Source: JAEXOD01 sp963663265 (GTDB taxonomy: Bacteria; Bacteroidota; Ignavibacteria; Ignavibacteriales; Melioribacteraceae). From it: 64,000 nt of DNA. Below the pieces are notes generated by a model. It searched no databases, was not told where the DNA came from, and worked only from the letters and a program-made list of their open reading frames with translations. The DNA lies in NCBI GenBank assembly GCA_963663265.2, contig CAXXXM010000001.1, positions 806,001 to 870,000 of the forward strand, given 5' to 3'. Positions 62,950 to 64,000 of the stretch are shown here, piece after piece; the stretch's first letter is position 1; each line of letters begins with the position of its first letter. A program made the position numbers and the translations under genes.

Positions 62950-64000
62950 ATGAAAGAAAAACAATATAATAAAGAAAAAATAGTTTTAGACATAACTGAT
63001 ACAATATTAAACTTACTACTATTATTTTTGTTTATTTTAACCGGATTAAGTAAAAGTACAGTTCATTTTATTGAACAGTATACAAATAATTCGTATTATA
63101 TTTTATTGTTGTTTGTAATAATAACCGGAATAGGTTTTTCAATAATTACCTTTCCACTCGATTTTTATTCTTCTTATTTACTTGAACATAAGTATAAATT
63201 ATCAAATCAAACATTAGGCAAATGGGTAATTGAAAAGGCTAAAATGCTGCTTGTTGGTTCTGTTATTGGTTTACCAATATTGTTATTATTTTATTATCTG
63301 CTTGCAACCTTTGGTTCGTTATGGTGGTTATTGTTTGGGATTGGAATGTTTATTATTTCAGTTGTATTATCACAAATAATTCCTGTTTTTATAATGCCCT
63401 TATTTTATAAAATTGAACCATTTGAGGATGCTGAATTAACTGAAAGAATTAATAAACTGGCAAAAGATGCAGGCTTAAACTTAAAAGCTATTTTTAAGTT
63501 TGATATGAGTAAAAACACAAAAAAAGCAAATGCGGCATTTACAGGAATTGGAAAGACTAAAAGAATCATTTTAGGGGATACTTTACTACAAAATTTTGAT
63601 AAGGATGAAATTGAAACTGTTATTGCTCATGAAATGGGGCATTATAAAATAAAACACATTGTTAAAAATATGATATTTGGAACAATAACAAGTTTTGGAA
63701 TCTTTTATATATTATCAGTTTTATATTCACATTCGTTAAATTGGTTTGGCTTTAGTGCAATTACAGATATTGGGGCTTTGCCAATATTAGCATTGTGGGG
63801 AATGTTAATAAATATTATTGAATCTCCACTTAGCAATTATATTTCAAGAAAATATGAATATCAGGCAGATACTTATGCTGTTGAACAAACTAATAAACAC
63901 ACACAGTTTATTACCGCGTTAAACAAACTAAATGAACAAAATTTAGGGGATAAAGATCCTCATCCGTTTATTGAATGGTACTATTACAGCCATCCCTCAA
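62950..64000 (+). CDS. M48 family CAAX-type metalloprotease, 3'-truncated by the window
   Basis: About 350 residues are in the window; the gene runs off the right edge. HEMGH (His227-Glu-x-x-His) is the zinc motif, and EYQADTYAV supplies the third ligand. The first 200 residues hold four membrane helices, and LEHKYKLSNQTLG with FYKIEPFEDAEL is typical of the Ste24/CAAX prenyl protease 1 branch. Bacterial members process or degrade membrane proteins. It starts with ATG 62950, 34 nt after the PrsW-like gene, so two membrane proteases lie side by side. Confidence 0.88.
   Translation, partial: MKEKQYNKEKIVLDITDTILNLLLLFLFILTGLSKSTVHFIEQYTNNSYYILLLFVIITGIGFSIITFPLDFYSSYLLEHKYKLSNQTLGKWVIEKAKMLLVGSVIGLPILLLFYYLLATFGSLWWLLFGIGMFIISVVLSQIIPVFIMPLFYKIEPFEDAELTERINKLAKDAGLNLKAIFKFDMSKNTKKANAAFTGIGKTKRIILGDTLLQNFDKDEIETVIAHEMGHYKIKHIVKNMIFGTITSFGIFYILSVLYSHSLNWFGFSAITDIGALPILALWGMLINIIESPLSNYISRKYEYQADTYAVEQTNKHTQFITALNKLNEQNLGDKDPHPFIEWYYYSHPS

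Noticed and set aside
1..64000. tRNA, rRNA or CRISPR loci
   Set aside because: Scanning the intergenic stretches by eye showed no tRNA cloverleaf arms, rRNA segments or spaced repeats; a tRNAscan or CRISPR search would be decisive.

Overview
The window is AT-rich DNA (by eye, well under 35% GC), densely coding and mostly on the + strand. It comes from a bacterium with a type IX secretion system (T9SS). The C-terminal sorting domains carry the QNYPNPFNPTTTI-type signature, common in Ignavibacteria and related FCB-group lineages. The bacterium makes an M6-like protein and PorU/PorV homologues, and probably bacillithiol (bshC). One promoter found three times is TTGACA-17-TAATTT rather than the Bacteroidota TTTG/TAnnTTTG type. 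Together this points to an Ignavibacteria-like member of the Bacteroidota/Chlorobi group; the genus cannot be told from the sequence alone.

Layout. 1-651: end of endonuclease III and an HD-domain protein. 711-5212: cassette 1, a promoter, 5'-leader hairpin, AAACA pentanucleotide repeat, secreted protein A and beta-helix protein B. 5615-17767: T9SS sortase porU, porV, an M6-like protein with a destroyed HExxH motif, a protease/propeller/barrel protein and a small membrane protein. 17782-26251: der, a PAS histidine kinase, a PP2C phosphatase, a lytic transglycosylase, a membrane-anchored protein, a pullulanase and a VanX-like dipeptidase. 26257-29619 (minus): a large hybrid multi-PAS histidine kinase. 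29819-34636: cassette 2. 34953-40720: a housekeeping run (ymdB-like, folD, deoC, a HicB-like protein, a trmH-type gene, aroA, an ABC ATPase). 40715-42337 (minus): bshC. 42433-50883: a tightly packed nine-gene operon of two radical SAM enzymes, a flippase-like protein, two membrane glycosyltransferases, a NodB deacetylase, two related outer-membrane proteins and an M50 protease; it looks like a cell-envelope glycan or glycolipid system I cannot name. 50606-53450: a patch in which four consecutive genes (M50, AlaX-like, class D beta-lactamase, M14 peptidase) are all broken by single extra bases, nearly all explainable as homopolymer +1 indels. 54067-58898: cassette 3. 59081-64000: mtgA, a small secreted protein, a MORN-repeat protein, a membrane-anchored protein, a PrsW-like protease and a truncated M48 protease.

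The most interesting system is the three dispersed cassettes (about 0.7, 29.8 and 54.1 kb). Each has the same sigma70-like promoter with exactly 17-nt spacing, the same 42-nt stem-loop at the predicted 5' end of the transcript, the same GAGGAG ribosome-binding site, and an ATG followed at once by 5, 8 or 7 tandem AAACA units. These units lie inside the n-region of a signal peptide. Only unit numbers divisible by three join the upstream ATG to the secreted protein; the three present copies are all out of phase. One of them (n=7) ends in TAATG, which could allow re-initiation. Each cassette also encodes a beta-helix T9SS protein; the copies in cassettes 1 and 3 share a nearly identical core of about 1.2 kb between divergent flanks. 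I read this as a phase-variable, recombining family of T9SS surface proteins.
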